This document shows positions 49,528-59,286 of a stretch of DNA of 64,000 nt, in pieces. The DNA comes from Maribacter ulvicola. Its GTDB lineage: Bacteria; Bacteroidota; Bacteroidia; Flavobacteriales; Flavobacteriaceae. A program made the position numbers and the translations under genes. Numbering within the stretch: position 1 is the first letter of the stretch; the number at the start of each line of letters is the position of its first letter. The DNA is taken from assembly GCF_900155985.1 (NCBI RefSeq), contig NZ_FTMA01000008.1, positions 62,001 to 126,000 on the forward strand, read 5' to 3'. The notes under the pieces were generated by a model. It saw only the letters and a list, made by a program, of their open reading frames with translations. It was not told where the DNA came from and ran no database searches.

Positions 49528-52500
49528 GTGATTAAAAAAATACAAAGCTTTTTCATTCTACTTTTGTTCACTGGAGGCTTATATGCTCAAACTCCTTTTA
49601 TTCGCAATTTTCCACCAGAAGAGTATAAAGCGCACTCACAAAATTTTGCAACAGTGCAAGACCATCGTGGTGTAATGTATTTTACAAATAACCATGGTGT
49701 ATTGGAATATGATGGTGCCAATTGGCGGAAAATAAAAACACCTTATGACCCAAGGTCTATTTCTATGGACCGTAAAGGTGTAATTTATGTTGGTTTGAAC
49801 GGTGATTTGGGATATTTACAACCGGATAGTCGTGGTAGGCTGCAATTTAAATCATTAAGAAATAAGATTCCCAAAGCGCATCAAGATGTTAAAGAAGTCT
49901 GGGACATAGTTACTTTAGGAAGTAAGGTTGTTTTTGTAGCTGCAAATAAATTATTTATACTACAAAATGATAGCATTGATGTAATAGAAAACGATGTTAA
50001 TTTTAGTAGGCCTTTTGTTGTTGGAAATCGAATTTATATTCAAAAAAGAGCAGAAAGCTTATTTAGTTTAGTTGGCGACAGTCTTCGTCTTTTACCGGGG
50101 AGTAAAGAACACTTAAGCGATGTTAGTGTACGAGCTATGCTGCCTTACGAGAATGACAATATATTAATTGTCACATATGAAAAAGGGATTTTTATTTTTA
50201 ACCCAAAAAAATCCGTACTTATCCGGAAACCCAAAGGGTTTGAAGTCATAGATGATTTCCTTATAAATAATAAAGCCAACTGCGGAACATTGTTATACAA
50301 CGGACATTTTGCCATTGGCACAAATACGAAGGGTATTCTTGTTTTCGACAAAAAAGGGAAAATACAAAACCAGTTTAATAAGCAAAACGGGTTACAAAGT
50401 AACGGCATTTATTTTTTGTTCACAGATCTAAACGGGCAATTATGGTCGTCACTTGAAAGTGGAATTAGCCTTATTATGAATAATTTACCATTTTTAAATT
50501 ATACCGATAAAAATGGATTAGATGGTTCAGTATATTCTATTCAAAAATTTAAAAATAAACTGTATGCAGGTACTTCCAATAATCTGTATATACAAAATAA
50601 AGAGAATAACTTTGAAAAAATAGAAGGTACAGGAGGACAAAATTTTTACATGCTTCAAGCAAAGGAAAAATTATTATTGGGAAATAGCCTTAAAGGGATA
50701 TTTGTTATAAATGATGATCAAGCCTTACAATCGAAAAGTCTTAAGAATATAAGTTCTGCTGTAGCAAAAGAATTACATAAATATCCAAATTATATTATAA
50801 CCTATGTATGGAATAAAGGCTTAGCGTTAATTGAATATAAAAATGAGCAGTGGGTGTTCAAACATTTCATAAAAGGCTTTGATAAAAATTTACGAAATAT
50901 TGATGAAGACAACAATGGATATCTCTGGGTAAATGCAAACAATAATTTATATCAACTTCGTTTAAACGAAACTCTAGATAGCATAATTTTTTCAAAACAT
51001 TATCCCATAGAACAATATCATTTACCAGTAGATTATCTAATGCCATATCGCTTGAATGATGGAGAAATTATTTTTGGTTCGGATAAAGGTATTTATCGAT
51101 ATATTTCTGATGGAGATTATTTTGAGCCACACCCAGACTTCTCTATGCTTACAGAAAGCATATATAATCTTAATCAAGATGCAAGTGGCAAGATATGGTT
51201 TGAGGAATATAAAAAAGGCGATTTTACCGAAAAGGGAGTGTTGCAGTTAATTAACGGCGAATATGAAATAATTAAAACCCCTTTTTACAAATTTACGGAT
51301 ATACTTATTTCTAATGATTACTCTCTTTATCCATACTCAGATAGCTTAGTCTATTTTGGTACAAATAAAGGAATTTTAGAATATCATCCCAAGCAAAAAA
51401 CAAATTACGATATCCCTTTTAATACACTAATTAGAGATGTATTTATTGTTGATAGTTTAATTTATGGGGGTTCTCAAATTGATTCTACCTTAATATCAGA
51501 TGATCCGGTAATTTTAAAATACAGGAACCATAATCTGTTCTTTCATTATTCTGCTACTTTTTACGAAGAATCAGAAAAGAATTTATTCTCCTATCGTCTT
51601 ATTGGTTCTTCAGATACCACATGGTCTGCCTGGACAAATAAGCAGCAAAAAGAATACACCAACTTGCCTGAAGGTAACTATATTTTTGAAGTAAAATCTA
51701 AAAATATTTATCGAAAACCAGGTGTTAAGGCAGCTTTTGCCTTTAAAATACAACCTCCATGGCAACGAACTTGGTGGGCTTTTTCTATTTATGGAATTAT
51801 AGCGATCAGTCTTGTATGGTTACTTATTAGAATAAACTCAGCACGGTTAAAACGGCAAAATGAATTGTTAAAACAAACTGTAAAAGAACGCACTGCTAAT
51901 ATCATACAACAAAAGGAAGAGTTATTGGCAAAGAATAACAAACTTATAGAACTCGACCATTTCAAGGAAGGCATGACTGGTATGATTGTTCATGATTTAA
52001 AGAATCCTTTAAGTACTATAATTGGTTTATCTAAATCACAAGAAATTGTACAGGCTGGTAATCAAATGTTGAATATGGTACTCAATATTTTAGATGTGCA
52101 AAAGTTTGAAGATGCGCAAGTGAAACTACAAGTGGAAGAATTTCATGCAGCAGAAGTTATTAATGATTCAATAAAACAAGTACAGCCTTTATACGAACGA
52201 AAATCAATAGAAGTTAAGCAAAACATAAATGCAAAAGCCAATTTGCAAGCAGATAAAGAAATTATAAATCGGGTAATCGTAAATTTCCTTACTAATGCCA
52301 TAAAGTATACTCCAAACAATGGTTCAATTACAATAAATGCTGATCCTGTTAAGGATACTGACTTTATAAAAATTTCTATTACGGATACCGGAGAAGGTAT
52401 TCCAAAAGATAAACTAGCATCTGTTTTTGATAAGTTCTCTCAAGTAGCAGTTAAAAAGTCAGGGGGAGTTGCATCAACAGGTTTGGGGTTAACCTTTTGT

Positions 52501-52860
52501 AAACTGGCTATTGAGGCACATGGCGGAGAAATTGGGGTCGAATCCAATTTTGGGAGGGGAACTACATTCTGGTTTATACTACCAAAGGCAAAGGCAGCAA
52601 TAGCTAAAATTATTGAAATTGACAATACAACTAATAAAGAATTAGAAACATACAAACAACTTACAGAGGCAGATAGGGCTTACTTGGCTCCGTTCATTAT
52701 ATCTTTAAAAAAGTTTACCGTATATGAGTTTAGTGATATCATCATGATTCTGAATACAATTAAAACAAAAGAGAGCAATGCAGTTTTTAAATGGAAATTG
52801 AATATTGAAAATGCAGTGAGGGCTTGTAATGAAGAAAAATACAATGAACTACTAAAATAA
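49528..52860 (+). CDS. Membrane sensor histidine kinase with periplasmic beta-propeller and Y_Y_Y domain
   Basis: 1110 residues starting at GTG. Signal peptide (to about 20), a large periplasmic beta-propeller of two-component-regulator type (about 25-650), a Y_Y_Y domain (about 660-740), a membrane helix (about 750-770), a coiled coil, a kinase core with the phosphoacceptor in MIVHDLKNPLSTII (His822) and ATP-binding boxes NFLTNAIKYTPNNG, DTGEGIPKD and GLGLTFCKLAIEAHGG. About 85 residues follow without a recognised domain. Unlike most flavobacterial sensors of this type it has neither a receiver nor an AraC domain; the receiver is on the next gene, 6 nt downstream. Ligand unknown. Confidence 0.88.
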   Translation: MIKKIQSFFILLLFTGGLYAQTPFIRNFPPEEYKAHSQNFATVQDHRGVMYFTNNHGVLEYDGANWRKIKTPYDPRSISMDRKGVIYVGLNGDLGYLQPDSRGRLQFKSLRNKIPKAHQDVKEVWDIVTLGSKVVFVAANKLFILQNDSIDVIENDVNFSRPFVVGNRIYIQKRAESLFSLVGDSLRLLPGSKEHLSDVSVRAMLPYENDNILIVTYEKGIFIFNPKKSVLIRKPKGFEVIDDFLINNKANCGTLLYNGHFAIGTNTKGILVFDKKGKIQNQFNKQNGLQSNGIYFLFTDLNGQLWSSLESGISLIMNNLPFLNYTDKNGLDGSVYSIQKFKNKLYAGTSNNLYIQNKENNFEKIEGTGGQNFYMLQAKEKLLLGNSLKGIFVINDDQALQSKSLKNISSAVAKELHKYPNYIITYVWNKGLALIEYKNEQWVFKHFIKGFDKNLRNIDEDNNGYLWVNANNNLYQLRLNETLDSIIFSKHYPIEQYHLPVDYLMPYRLNDGEIIFGSDKGIYRYISDGDYFEPHPDFSMLTESIYNLNQDASGKIWFEEYKKGDFTEKGVLQLINGEYEIIKTPFYKFTDILISNDYSLYPYSDSLVYFGTNKGILEYHPKQKTNYDIPFNTLIRDVFIVDSLIYGGSQIDSTLISDDPVILKYRNHNLFFHYSATFYEESEKNLFSYRLIGSSDTTWSAWTNKQQKEYTNLPEGNYIFEVKSKNIYRKPGVKAAFAFKIQPPWQRTWWAFSIYGIIAISLVWLLIRINSARLKRQNELLKQTVKERTANIIQQKEELLAKNNKLIELDHFKEGMTGMIVHDLKNPLSTIIGLSKSQEIVQAGNQMLNMVLNILDVQKFEDAQVKLQVEEFHAAEVINDSIKQVQPLYERKSIEVKQNINAKANLQADKEIINRVIVNFLTNAIKYTPNNGSITINADPVKDTDFIKISITDTGEGIPKDKLASVFDKFSQVAVKKSGGVASTGLGLTFCKLAIEAHGGEIGVESNFGRGTTFWFILPKAKAAIAKIIEIDNTTNKELETYKQLTEADRAYLAPFIISLKKFTVYEFSDIIMILNTIKTKESNAVFKWKLNIENAVRACNEEKYNELLK

Positions 52861-52866
52861 AAGGCA

Positions 52867-53991
52867 ATGGGTAAAACTACGATTCTTGTTATAGACGATG
52901 AGCAAAGATTTTTAGATATTATAACAAATACGCTTAAAGCATCTGATTATAAAGTTTTACAGGCGCTTAATGGAGAAATGGGATGTATGGTTGCACGAAA
53001 ATTTATTCCCGATATCATTATCTGTGATTGGGAAATGCCGATTATGAATGGTATAGATGCCATTAAAATCCTTAAACAAGATGATTTGACAAAAGACATT
53101 CCTATAATTATGGCAACAGGTGTAATGACCACAGCAGAAAACCTGAACATGGCATTATCTGCTGGAGCGGTTGATTATATTAGGAAACCCATTGATCCAA
53201 TTGAACTTATTGCTAGACTGAATTCTGCTTATAAATTAGCATCGTCATATGCAGAAATAAAAGTTAAGAATACTAAAATTATGGATCAGTTTAACGAGCT
53301 TAAACTTTTAAATGCTACAAGAGATAAATTTTATGCCATCATTTCTCATGACCTCAGGAGCCCCCTCAATGGTATATTGGGACTTACAGATTTATTAGTT
53401 AATAACTATAGTGATTATGAAGATTCTGAGAGAAAAAAAATTATTCTTTGGTTAAGAAAATCATCCTATTCTGCATTTGAGTTACTAGAAAACCTACTTT
53501 CTTGGTCAAGAATACAAAGAGGGCAAATAAAAATTAATAAAGAAAATCTTAACTTAAAAGAATTAGTTGAAACAAGTATTGCTCCTTATGAGTACAATAG
53601 TTCAAAAAAAAATATTGAGATAATAATAAATATCCCACCCCATACTAAGATTTTTATTGATAGGAATTCTTCTATAGCATTTATTGGAAATTTGGTAAAT
53701 AATGCCATAAAGTTTACTCCTGAAGGAGGGACAATTACTATTAATTATAATGAAAATGATACTAATATTGAACTATACATTATTGATACCGGTGTAGGAA
53801 TGACTTCAGAAACTATTGGGAAATTGTTCAAGATTGATGAGAATATATCAACCATTGGAACTAATAATGAAAGAGGTACAGGATTGGGACTTATTCTTTG
53901 TAAGGAATTCATACAAAAAAATGGCGGTGATATTTCTGTAATAAGTGAAGTGGGAAAAGGCAGCAAATTTATTGTAACCCTTTATAAGTGA
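52867..53991 (+). CDS. Receiver-histidine kinase hybrid protein
   Basis: 374 residues: a receiver domain (1-125) with Asp10-Asp11, phosphoacceptor Asp54 in IICDWEMPIMNG and Lys in YIRKPIDP; then HisKA with IISHDLRSPLNGI (His161) and an ATPase domain with NLVNNAIKFTPEGG, DTGVGMTSE and GTGLGLILCKEF. No membrane segment, so cytoplasmic. Directly behind the membrane sensor kinase and likely phosphorylated by it; its own kinase domain would pass the signal on, but no DNA-binding output domain is present in either protein. Confidence 0.88.
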   Translation: MGKTTILVIDDEQRFLDIITNTLKASDYKVLQALNGEMGCMVARKFIPDIIICDWEMPIMNGIDAIKILKQDDLTKDIPIIMATGVMTTAENLNMALSAGAVDYIRKPIDPIELIARLNSAYKLASSYAEIKVKNTKIMDQFNELKLLNATRDKFYAIISHDLRSPLNGILGLTDLLVNNYSDYEDSERKKIILWLRKSSYSAFELLENLLSWSRIQRGQIKINKENLNLKELVETSIAPYEYNSSKKNIEIIINIPPHTKIFIDRNSSIAFIGNLVNNAIKFTPEGGTITINYNENDTNIELYIIDTGVGMTSETIGKLFKIDENISTIGTNNERGTGLGLILCKEFIQKNGGDISVISEVGKGSKFIVTLYK

Positions 53992-55003
53992 AATGATTCA
54001 TAAAAACATGAAAGTGAATGAATTATGTAAGTAAGTGGAGTAGGTTGCTGTGTGCGTAAAAGCGCATGGAGGGCCGCATACACTGCACTACCATTAATAC
54101 AGTTCATTTAAACGATGGTTCGTTATAACTAAATTTAAGGCTACTGTAGTATACCAGCATATTTTAATATCCTATTTTCTCATAGTCGTTTTTCAGTAAT
54201 AGTAGTGTAGGACTTTGGACTACCGGTCATCCTCTCATCCGTGTTCTGCTCTAAGCATATGCTTGTTCCTGTTTTATTCTAGGTTAATTAGATTTTTGCG
54301 TTTGCGCTCCAGTGTTTTGCAACTGTTGGTGTAGACGGTTCTGTGACCATTCATCCATCTTTTTAATTTTAGGCTGGATATTTTCTAATCCAAAATTATT
54401 CAGCCAAATCTTCTATATGAACCTAAGCATAGCCTACTATAATACCTACATCCTAATGAAGGGTCTTCTCTTTCACCATGTTCCATTAACGCTCAATTTT
54501 TTATGGATTCTTCTCCATATAAACCAAATCCTCGTCAAAAAAGTAACGTAGGAATTTAAAAAAGTTATAATCCGTTTTTTCAAAACGATAAAATACAGGA
54601 CTTTGATCTGTTTCTCTCGTACCTCAATTTTATAGATTTTTATAACCCGCTATAACACTTGAAAACCCTTAAGAACATGAGCTTGATAAAAACGAGCATT
54701 AAAGATCATTTTTAGAGACATTGATTCCTACCATTTCGTTGTATTTTTTCATATTTTAACAATTAGAGTGTTTAAAAAGGTTGCGCTAACTATTTCCTTT
54801 GTTGGAGAACAATTTCCTCGAATTCCAAATGGTTCTTGGCAACGCAATTAAAAGAGAGGGCTGGTACGTGTAAGAGAGGGTTGTTCCAAAACAATGTATA
54901 GTTATCCTCTTTTTCTAGCTAAATTTATTTATTACTAACTACGGAAACACGTTTTGTAGAAACTGAAAAAAAAATTTAGTTACGAAGCCTAATGATATAT
55001 TAA

Positions 55004-55168
55004 GAAAATAGATTATTTGAAATAATAAAAAATCAACTTAGGGATAATGATTCACATAAATCAAAAATCACGTTTGATGTATTGCAAGAACAGGGATTTG
55101 ATGATTCTCAAGTTAGAGAAATCATCGGACAATGTATTATTTTTTTAATTATATGCAAATTAGAGTAA
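55004..55168 (+). pseudogene. Fragment of an unrecognised protein gene
   Basis: A 54-codon open stretch with no start codon. It reads coherently as protein, with IIKNQLRDNDSHKSK followed by ITFDVLQEQGFDDS and EIIGQC, a helical pattern like the N-terminus of small Bacteroidota proteins of unknown function. Stops on both sides and no ribosome-binding site: a remnant. Confidence 0.4.
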
Positions 55169-55274
55169 GAGAAAACCAGAGATCTTCTTTAACGTGAGAC
55201 TTTAAACCTGAAGGATTTCTAAGTCGTACTAATGACAGCCAACATATTAAATTGAATTTAACCAAACCAATTAA

Positions 55275-55436
55275 ATGATAGAATTAATAGTATCAATTTT
55301 AGTTGATTTTAGGATAGTTACTAGTAAGGAACAAGGTCTAGTTAACGTTGAAGATATTATAAGTAAATGTGGAGTTGTAGACGATTATAAAGGTAGACAA
55401 GAAAAGTCGTCTAGTATACTTTTGAATGCGAGATAA
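55275..55436 (+). other. Short open frame, possibly a gene remnant
   Basis: 53 residues starting ATG (MIELIVSILVDFR). No family recognised, no clear ribosome-binding site. Probably part of the decayed region, but it could be a tiny gene. Confidence 0.25.
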
Positions 55437-55458
55437 TTCATTTTGATAAAAACTAAAT

Positions 55459-55491
55459 TTTGTATTAAATCTTTGAATTTGATTATCTTTA
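55459..55491 (+). promoter_or_regulatory. Promoter of the sulfatase gene
   Basis: TTTG at 55459-55462, 21-nt spacer, TATCTTTA at 55484-55491. Predicted start near 55496, ATG at 55517. Confidence 0.65.
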
Positions 55492-55516
55492 AACGACTAA
55501 AACCCATCTAGACAAA

Positions 55517-57076
55517 ATGAAAAATCTATTTCTTTTATTTTTAATTGCTATGCCGTTTTTATCCTGTGAAGATGAAAAGAAGGTAAAGGAACCAAAAGCA
55601 CAAAAACCAAATATTATTTACATTTTGGCAGATGATTTAGGATATGCTGAAATAGGTGCCTTTGGTCAAAAGAAAATTGAAACACCTAATATAGATGCTT
55701 TATCAAAAGAAGGCATGATTTTTACACAGCATTACTCCAGTGCTCCCGTTTGCGCACCAGCCAGATATATGTTTTTGACCGGAAAGCATGCAGGAAATTC
55801 TTTTATACGCGGAAATGATGAGTGGACTGACCGTGGTAATGTGTGGAATTATAAAGCCATGGCTAAAGATTCTACCTTAGAAGGGCAGCGGCCAGTTCCA
55901 AAAGGAACTAAGACCATTGCCAATTATTTAAAAGAAGAAGGATATAAAACAGGTATAGTAGGCAAATGGGGACTGGGAGCTCCGCATACACATTCTGTCC
56001 CCAATGAAATGGGATTCGATTTTTTCTACGGCTTCAATTGTCAACGACAAGCGCACACGTATTATCCTTTGCATTTGTACAAAAATAAAAACCGAGTGCA
56101 TTTGGCTAATGATACGGTAGCTCCAAGTTCACCTTTTCCGAAAGGACTAGATCCCAACAAATCTGAAAATTATAAAGATTATACACTAACAGATTATGCG
56201 CCAGATTTAATTTTTAAAGAACTTACCGGCTTTGTTGAAGAGCATAAGAATAGTTCGTTTTTCTTGTATTGGGCAACTCCCATTCCACATGTGGCACTGC
56301 AGGCACCTCAACGTTGGGTTGATTATTACAAAGAGAAATTTGGTCCTGAAAAACCTTATTTATCCGGTAATGGAAATGGCTATTTTTCACATCAGACTCC
56401 CCATGCCGCCTATGCTGCTATGGTTTCATATTTTGATGAAAATATAGGTAAATTGGTGCAACAATTAAAAGATGAAGGAATTTATGACAATACGTTGATT
56501 GTGTTTACTTCGGATAACGGACCAAGTTTTGCCGGTGGTGCAGACCCAACATTCTTTGAAAGTGCGGAACCTTTTGAAAGTGAGTATGGAAAAGGAAAAG
56601 GATTTGTGTATGAAGGCGGTATTCGTGTACCTACGTTCTTTAGCTGGCCAGGAAAGATTGAACCAGGTTCAACAAGTGATCATGCATCTGCACATTATGA
56701 TATGCTGGCTACTTTTGCCGATATGCTTGCATTTGAAATACCGAATACGGACGGAATTAGTTTTTTACCCACATTATTAGGAGAAGGGGAGCAAACCAAG
56801 CATGAGTTTATGTATTGGGAGTTTCCGGAATATGGTGGGCAAGTAGCTATTAGAATGGATGATTGGAAGGTAGTACGTCAACATTTAAAAGATGGTGAAC
56901 AACCTACCTTAGAATTATATAATTTAAAGATTGACCCCACTGAGCAAAACAATATTGCAGATAGTCATCCTGATGTTTTAGAGCGGGCAGCTGTAATTTT
57001 TGAGCAGGAACATACAGAGCCTGAAACTGAACGTTTTCGAATTCCTTTGTTAGAAAACGGGTTGTTAGCCAAATAG
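55517..57076 (+). CDS. Cys-type arylsulfatase lipoprotein (family S1)
   Basis: 519 residues with a lipoprotein signal (PFLSC, Cys17). Metal ligands in ILADDLGYAEIG (Asp39, Asp40), the formylglycine motif C79-A-P-A-R83 in APVCAPARYMFLTGKHAG, and the later FTSDNGPSFAGG block with Asp and Asn. S1 sulfatases remove sulfate esters, in marine Bacteroidota usually from algal polysaccharides or glycosaminoglycans; the substrate is not predictable here. Cys79 must be turned into formylglycine, and the enzyme for this is encoded next door at 57224. Confidence 0.92.
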   Translation: MKNLFLLFLIAMPFLSCEDEKKVKEPKAQKPNIIYILADDLGYAEIGAFGQKKIETPNIDALSKEGMIFTQHYSSAPVCAPARYMFLTGKHAGNSFIRGNDEWTDRGNVWNYKAMAKDSTLEGQRPVPKGTKTIANYLKEEGYKTGIVGKWGLGAPHTHSVPNEMGFDFFYGFNCQRQAHTYYPLHLYKNKNRVHLANDTVAPSSPFPKGLDPNKSENYKDYTLTDYAPDLIFKELTGFVEEHKNSSFFLYWATPIPHVALQAPQRWVDYYKEKFGPEKPYLSGNGNGYFSHQTPHAAYAAMVSYFDENIGKLVQQLKDEGIYDNTLIVFTSDNGPSFAGGADPTFFESAEPFESEYGKGKGFVYEGGIRVPTFFSWPGKIEPGSTSDHASAHYDMLATFADMLAFEIPNTDGISFLPTLLGEGEQTKHEFMYWEFPEYGGQVAIRMDDWKVVRQHLKDGEQPTLELYNLKIDPTEQNNIADSHPDVLERAAVIFEQEHTEPETERFRIPLLENGLLAK

Positions 57077-57223
57077 GATAATCTTACTTTGAACCATACA
57101 TATTTTGTACTATAACATGATGTTTTACAAACTAAAAACTTTTCTTTTAAAACATACCTATTTCTATTCGTTAAAATCGGGATATTAGGCTGAAATTTAA
57201 AACGGAGAAAGTATATTTAGAGT

Positions 57224-58360
57224 ATGAATAAGAGCGTACAATTTTTAGGGTTAGGAGTATTAATATTGGGATTTGTAAACTGTAAGTCAGAATCTAAAGA
57301 AAACAAATTTCAAGATAAGGTAACAGAGAATATTGAGCAGAAAATACAGGTAGTTGAGCATACTGTTTTAAGTGAAAAACCAGAAGAAGTTACCACTCCA
57401 GAGGGTATGGTTTGGGTTCCCGGAGCCACTTTCAAGCAAGGTGCCGTTGACAGCGATAATACAGCTATGAATCATGAAAAACCAGCAATTGAGGTTGTGG
57501 TCGACGGATTTTTTATGGATGCTACAGAGGTCACCAATGTCCAATTTGCGGCATTTGTAAAAGCAACGGGTTATGTTACGGTAGCTGAAAAGGGTATTGA
57601 TTGGGAAGAACTTAAAAAGCAAGTACCTGTTGGTACAGAAAAACCTCACGATTCTATATTACAACCTGGTTCACTGACTTTCAAAAAAGCAAAATCGTCG
57701 GTACCTAATTTATATGATTTCTCGCAATGGTGGAACTGGACCATCGGTGCAGATTGGAAACACCCTAACGGTCCAAAAAGCAGCATAAAGGGAAAAGGTA
57801 ATTACCCTGTGGTGCAAGTGTCTTATGAAGATGCATTGGCATACTGTCAATGGGCAAATAGACGTCTGCCAACAGAGGCTGAGTGGGAACTTGCATCTAG
57901 AGCAGGTTCATTTGGTACTATATATAATTGGGGAGACGACGCATCGGTCTTAAAGCAAAAAGCCAATACTTGGGAAGGTGAGTTTCCGGTAGAGAATACA
58001 ATGGCAGACGGTTTTGAATTACGAGCTCCGGTAAAATCATATCCGCCAAATGCTTACGGTCTATATGATATGGCTGGTAATGTTTGGGAATGGACAAGTG
58101 ATTGGTACAATACCAATTACTACAAAGAAACAAAGGCTAAAAATATGGTACTGGTAAACCCTAAGGGTGCAGAAAGTCCGTTTACGCCAAACAATCCATT
58201 AGCAAAAGAACGTGTAATAAAAGGCGGTTCCTTTTTGTGTAGCCAATCGTATTGCGCTAGTTACCGCGTATCTGCAAGAATGGGCTCTAGCATGGATTCT
58301 TCCTTGGAACACACTGGTTTTAGAACAGTTGCAACCGTTAAGATGTTAAAAGAAGAGTAA
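57224..58360 (+). CDS. Formylglycine-generating enzyme (SUMF1 family) lipoprotein
   Basis: 378 residues with a lipoprotein signal (FVNCKSE, Cys20). The FGE domain starts MVWVPGATFKQGA, contains RRLPTEAEWELASRAG and GLYDMAGNVWEWTSDWY, and ends with RVIKGGSFLCSQSYCASYR, where Cys339 and Cys344 match the catalytic copper-binding Cys pair of true FGE (human GGSFMCHRSYC). It is thus more likely a working FGE than a generic SUMF-fold protein. It would oxidise Cys79 of the sulfatase at 55517, but as an exported lipoprotein it must act after export. A -7 element TATATTTA stands only 4 nt before the ATG. Confidence 0.88.
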   Translation: MNKSVQFLGLGVLILGFVNCKSESKENKFQDKVTENIEQKIQVVEHTVLSEKPEEVTTPEGMVWVPGATFKQGAVDSDNTAMNHEKPAIEVVVDGFFMDATEVTNVQFAAFVKATGYVTVAEKGIDWEELKKQVPVGTEKPHDSILQPGSLTFKKAKSSVPNLYDFSQWWNWTIGADWKHPNGPKSSIKGKGNYPVVQVSYEDALAYCQWANRRLPTEAEWELASRAGSFGTIYNWGDDASVLKQKANTWEGEFPVENTMADGFELRAPVKSYPPNAYGLYDMAGNVWEWTSDWYNTNYYKETKAKNMVLVNPKGAESPFTPNNPLAKERVIKGGSFLCSQSYCASYRVSARMGSSMDSSLEHTGFRTVATVKMLKEE

Positions 58361-58369
58361 AGAATTCTA

Positions 58370-59065
58370 CTATTCAAAACAATTTAAAAGACGATCTAAT
58401 TCCACTATTTTTGCTCTACTAATGGGTATTTTCTTATTCTTGATCTCTATGAACTCGTGGTTGTAGCGTTCTACCATTTTCAGGTTAATAATATAAGATT
58501 TATGAATTCTTATAAATTTTTTTGCTTCAAGTCTATTGTTAAAACCATTCATGGTTGATAGAATTACATAATTGCGGTCTTCGGTCACCACTTTTACATA
58601 ATCACCTAAAGCTTCAACATATAATATGCCGTGTACATTAAGCTCGATCTGCTTAAGGTTGTGTTTTACTAGCAATCTACTTTCCGGTAGTTTCTTCTTT
58701 ATAGACCGTAACTTTTCAATTGCTTTGCTAATAGCAGCATCTAATCTCGCAGTACTATATGGTTTTAGCAGAAAGTCCGTGACGTTAAATTCAAAAGCGT
58801 CAAGGGCGTATTTCTGATTTTGGCTAGTAATAATTACTTGCGGGGTTATGGTTAAACCTTTTAAAAATTCAAAGCCGTTCATTATTGGCATTTCTATATC
58901 AAGAAATAAGAAATCTATCTTCAGGTTATTTACATGCGCCAAACTTTCAGTAGTAGCGCTAGAAGAATGTAATAGCTTTAAGCTTTTATTTTTATCTATA
59001 ATTTGTTCTAGAAGCTTCCTTTGTGTGTTAGAGTCTTCTATAATAGCACATTTAAAAGTCTTCAT
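58370..59065 (-). CDS. LytTR-family response regulator
   Basis: 231 residues: receiver domain (1-120) with acidic Glu10-Asp11, phosphoacceptor Asp56 in FLDIEMPIMNG and Lys in LLKPYSTARL, then a LytTR DNA-binding domain with ILYVEALGDYVKVVTEDRNYV, FIRIHKSYIINLKMVERY and IPISRAKIVEL. Convergent with the FGE gene. No sensor kinase is adjacent; partner unknown, although the receiver-less kinase pair at 49528 is nearby. Confidence 0.9.
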   Translation of the reverse strand: MKTFKCAIIEDSNTQRKLLEQIIDKNKSLKLLHSSSATTESLAHVNNLKIDFLFLDIEMPIMNGFEFLKGLTITPQVIITSQNQKYALDAFEFNVTDFLLKPYSTARLDAAISKAIEKLRSIKKKLPESRLLVKHNLKQIELNVHGILYVEALGDYVKVVTEDRNYVILSTMNGFNNRLEAKKFIRIHKSYIINLKMVERYNHEFIEIKNKKIPISRAKIVELDRLLNCFE

Positions 59066-59246
59066 TCAATATTCATATAAGTTCAATTATACATACGTAA
59101 AGAATGGGGGAAAGTTCATTTTTCTCTAATTTAAGATAAACTCAAAGTTAGAAAAACAGGTGAAAAATAGTAAATAGTTATCTTCATTACTAATTATCGT
59201 ATAAAAACTTTTGATAACTATATTGTAAGTTTTTGACTCAAAAACC

Positions 59247-59254
59247 TACATTTG
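59247..59254 (+). promoter_or_regulatory. -7 promoter element of trxB
   Basis: TACATTTG, a perfect TAnnTTTG, lies 32 nt before the trxB ATG at 59287 and downstream of the alternative TTG start at 59233, which it rules out. Confidence 0.6.
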
Positions 59255-59286
59255 CTATAGAGAATTTAAAAGAACCACTTGATATT

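Larger units (their letters stand above)
53992..55516. other. 1.5-kb decayed region without intact genes
   Basis: Every frame is broken by frequent stop codons, and the base composition drifts between stretches. Short remnants can be read (see entries at 55004 and 55275). No terminal inverted repeats, transposase motifs or RNA genes could be recognised, although the mixture suggests an old insertion or a deleted gene set. The only live element is the sulfatase promoter at the right end. Confidence 0.55.

Noticed and set aside
54312..54551. 79-residue open frame in the decayed region
   Set aside because: Composition looks noncoding, no ribosome-binding site, no recognisable family.
53992..55516. 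Possible insertion sequence or CRISPR array in the decayed region
   Set aside because: No terminal inverted repeats, no transposase motif and no regular direct repeats were seen.
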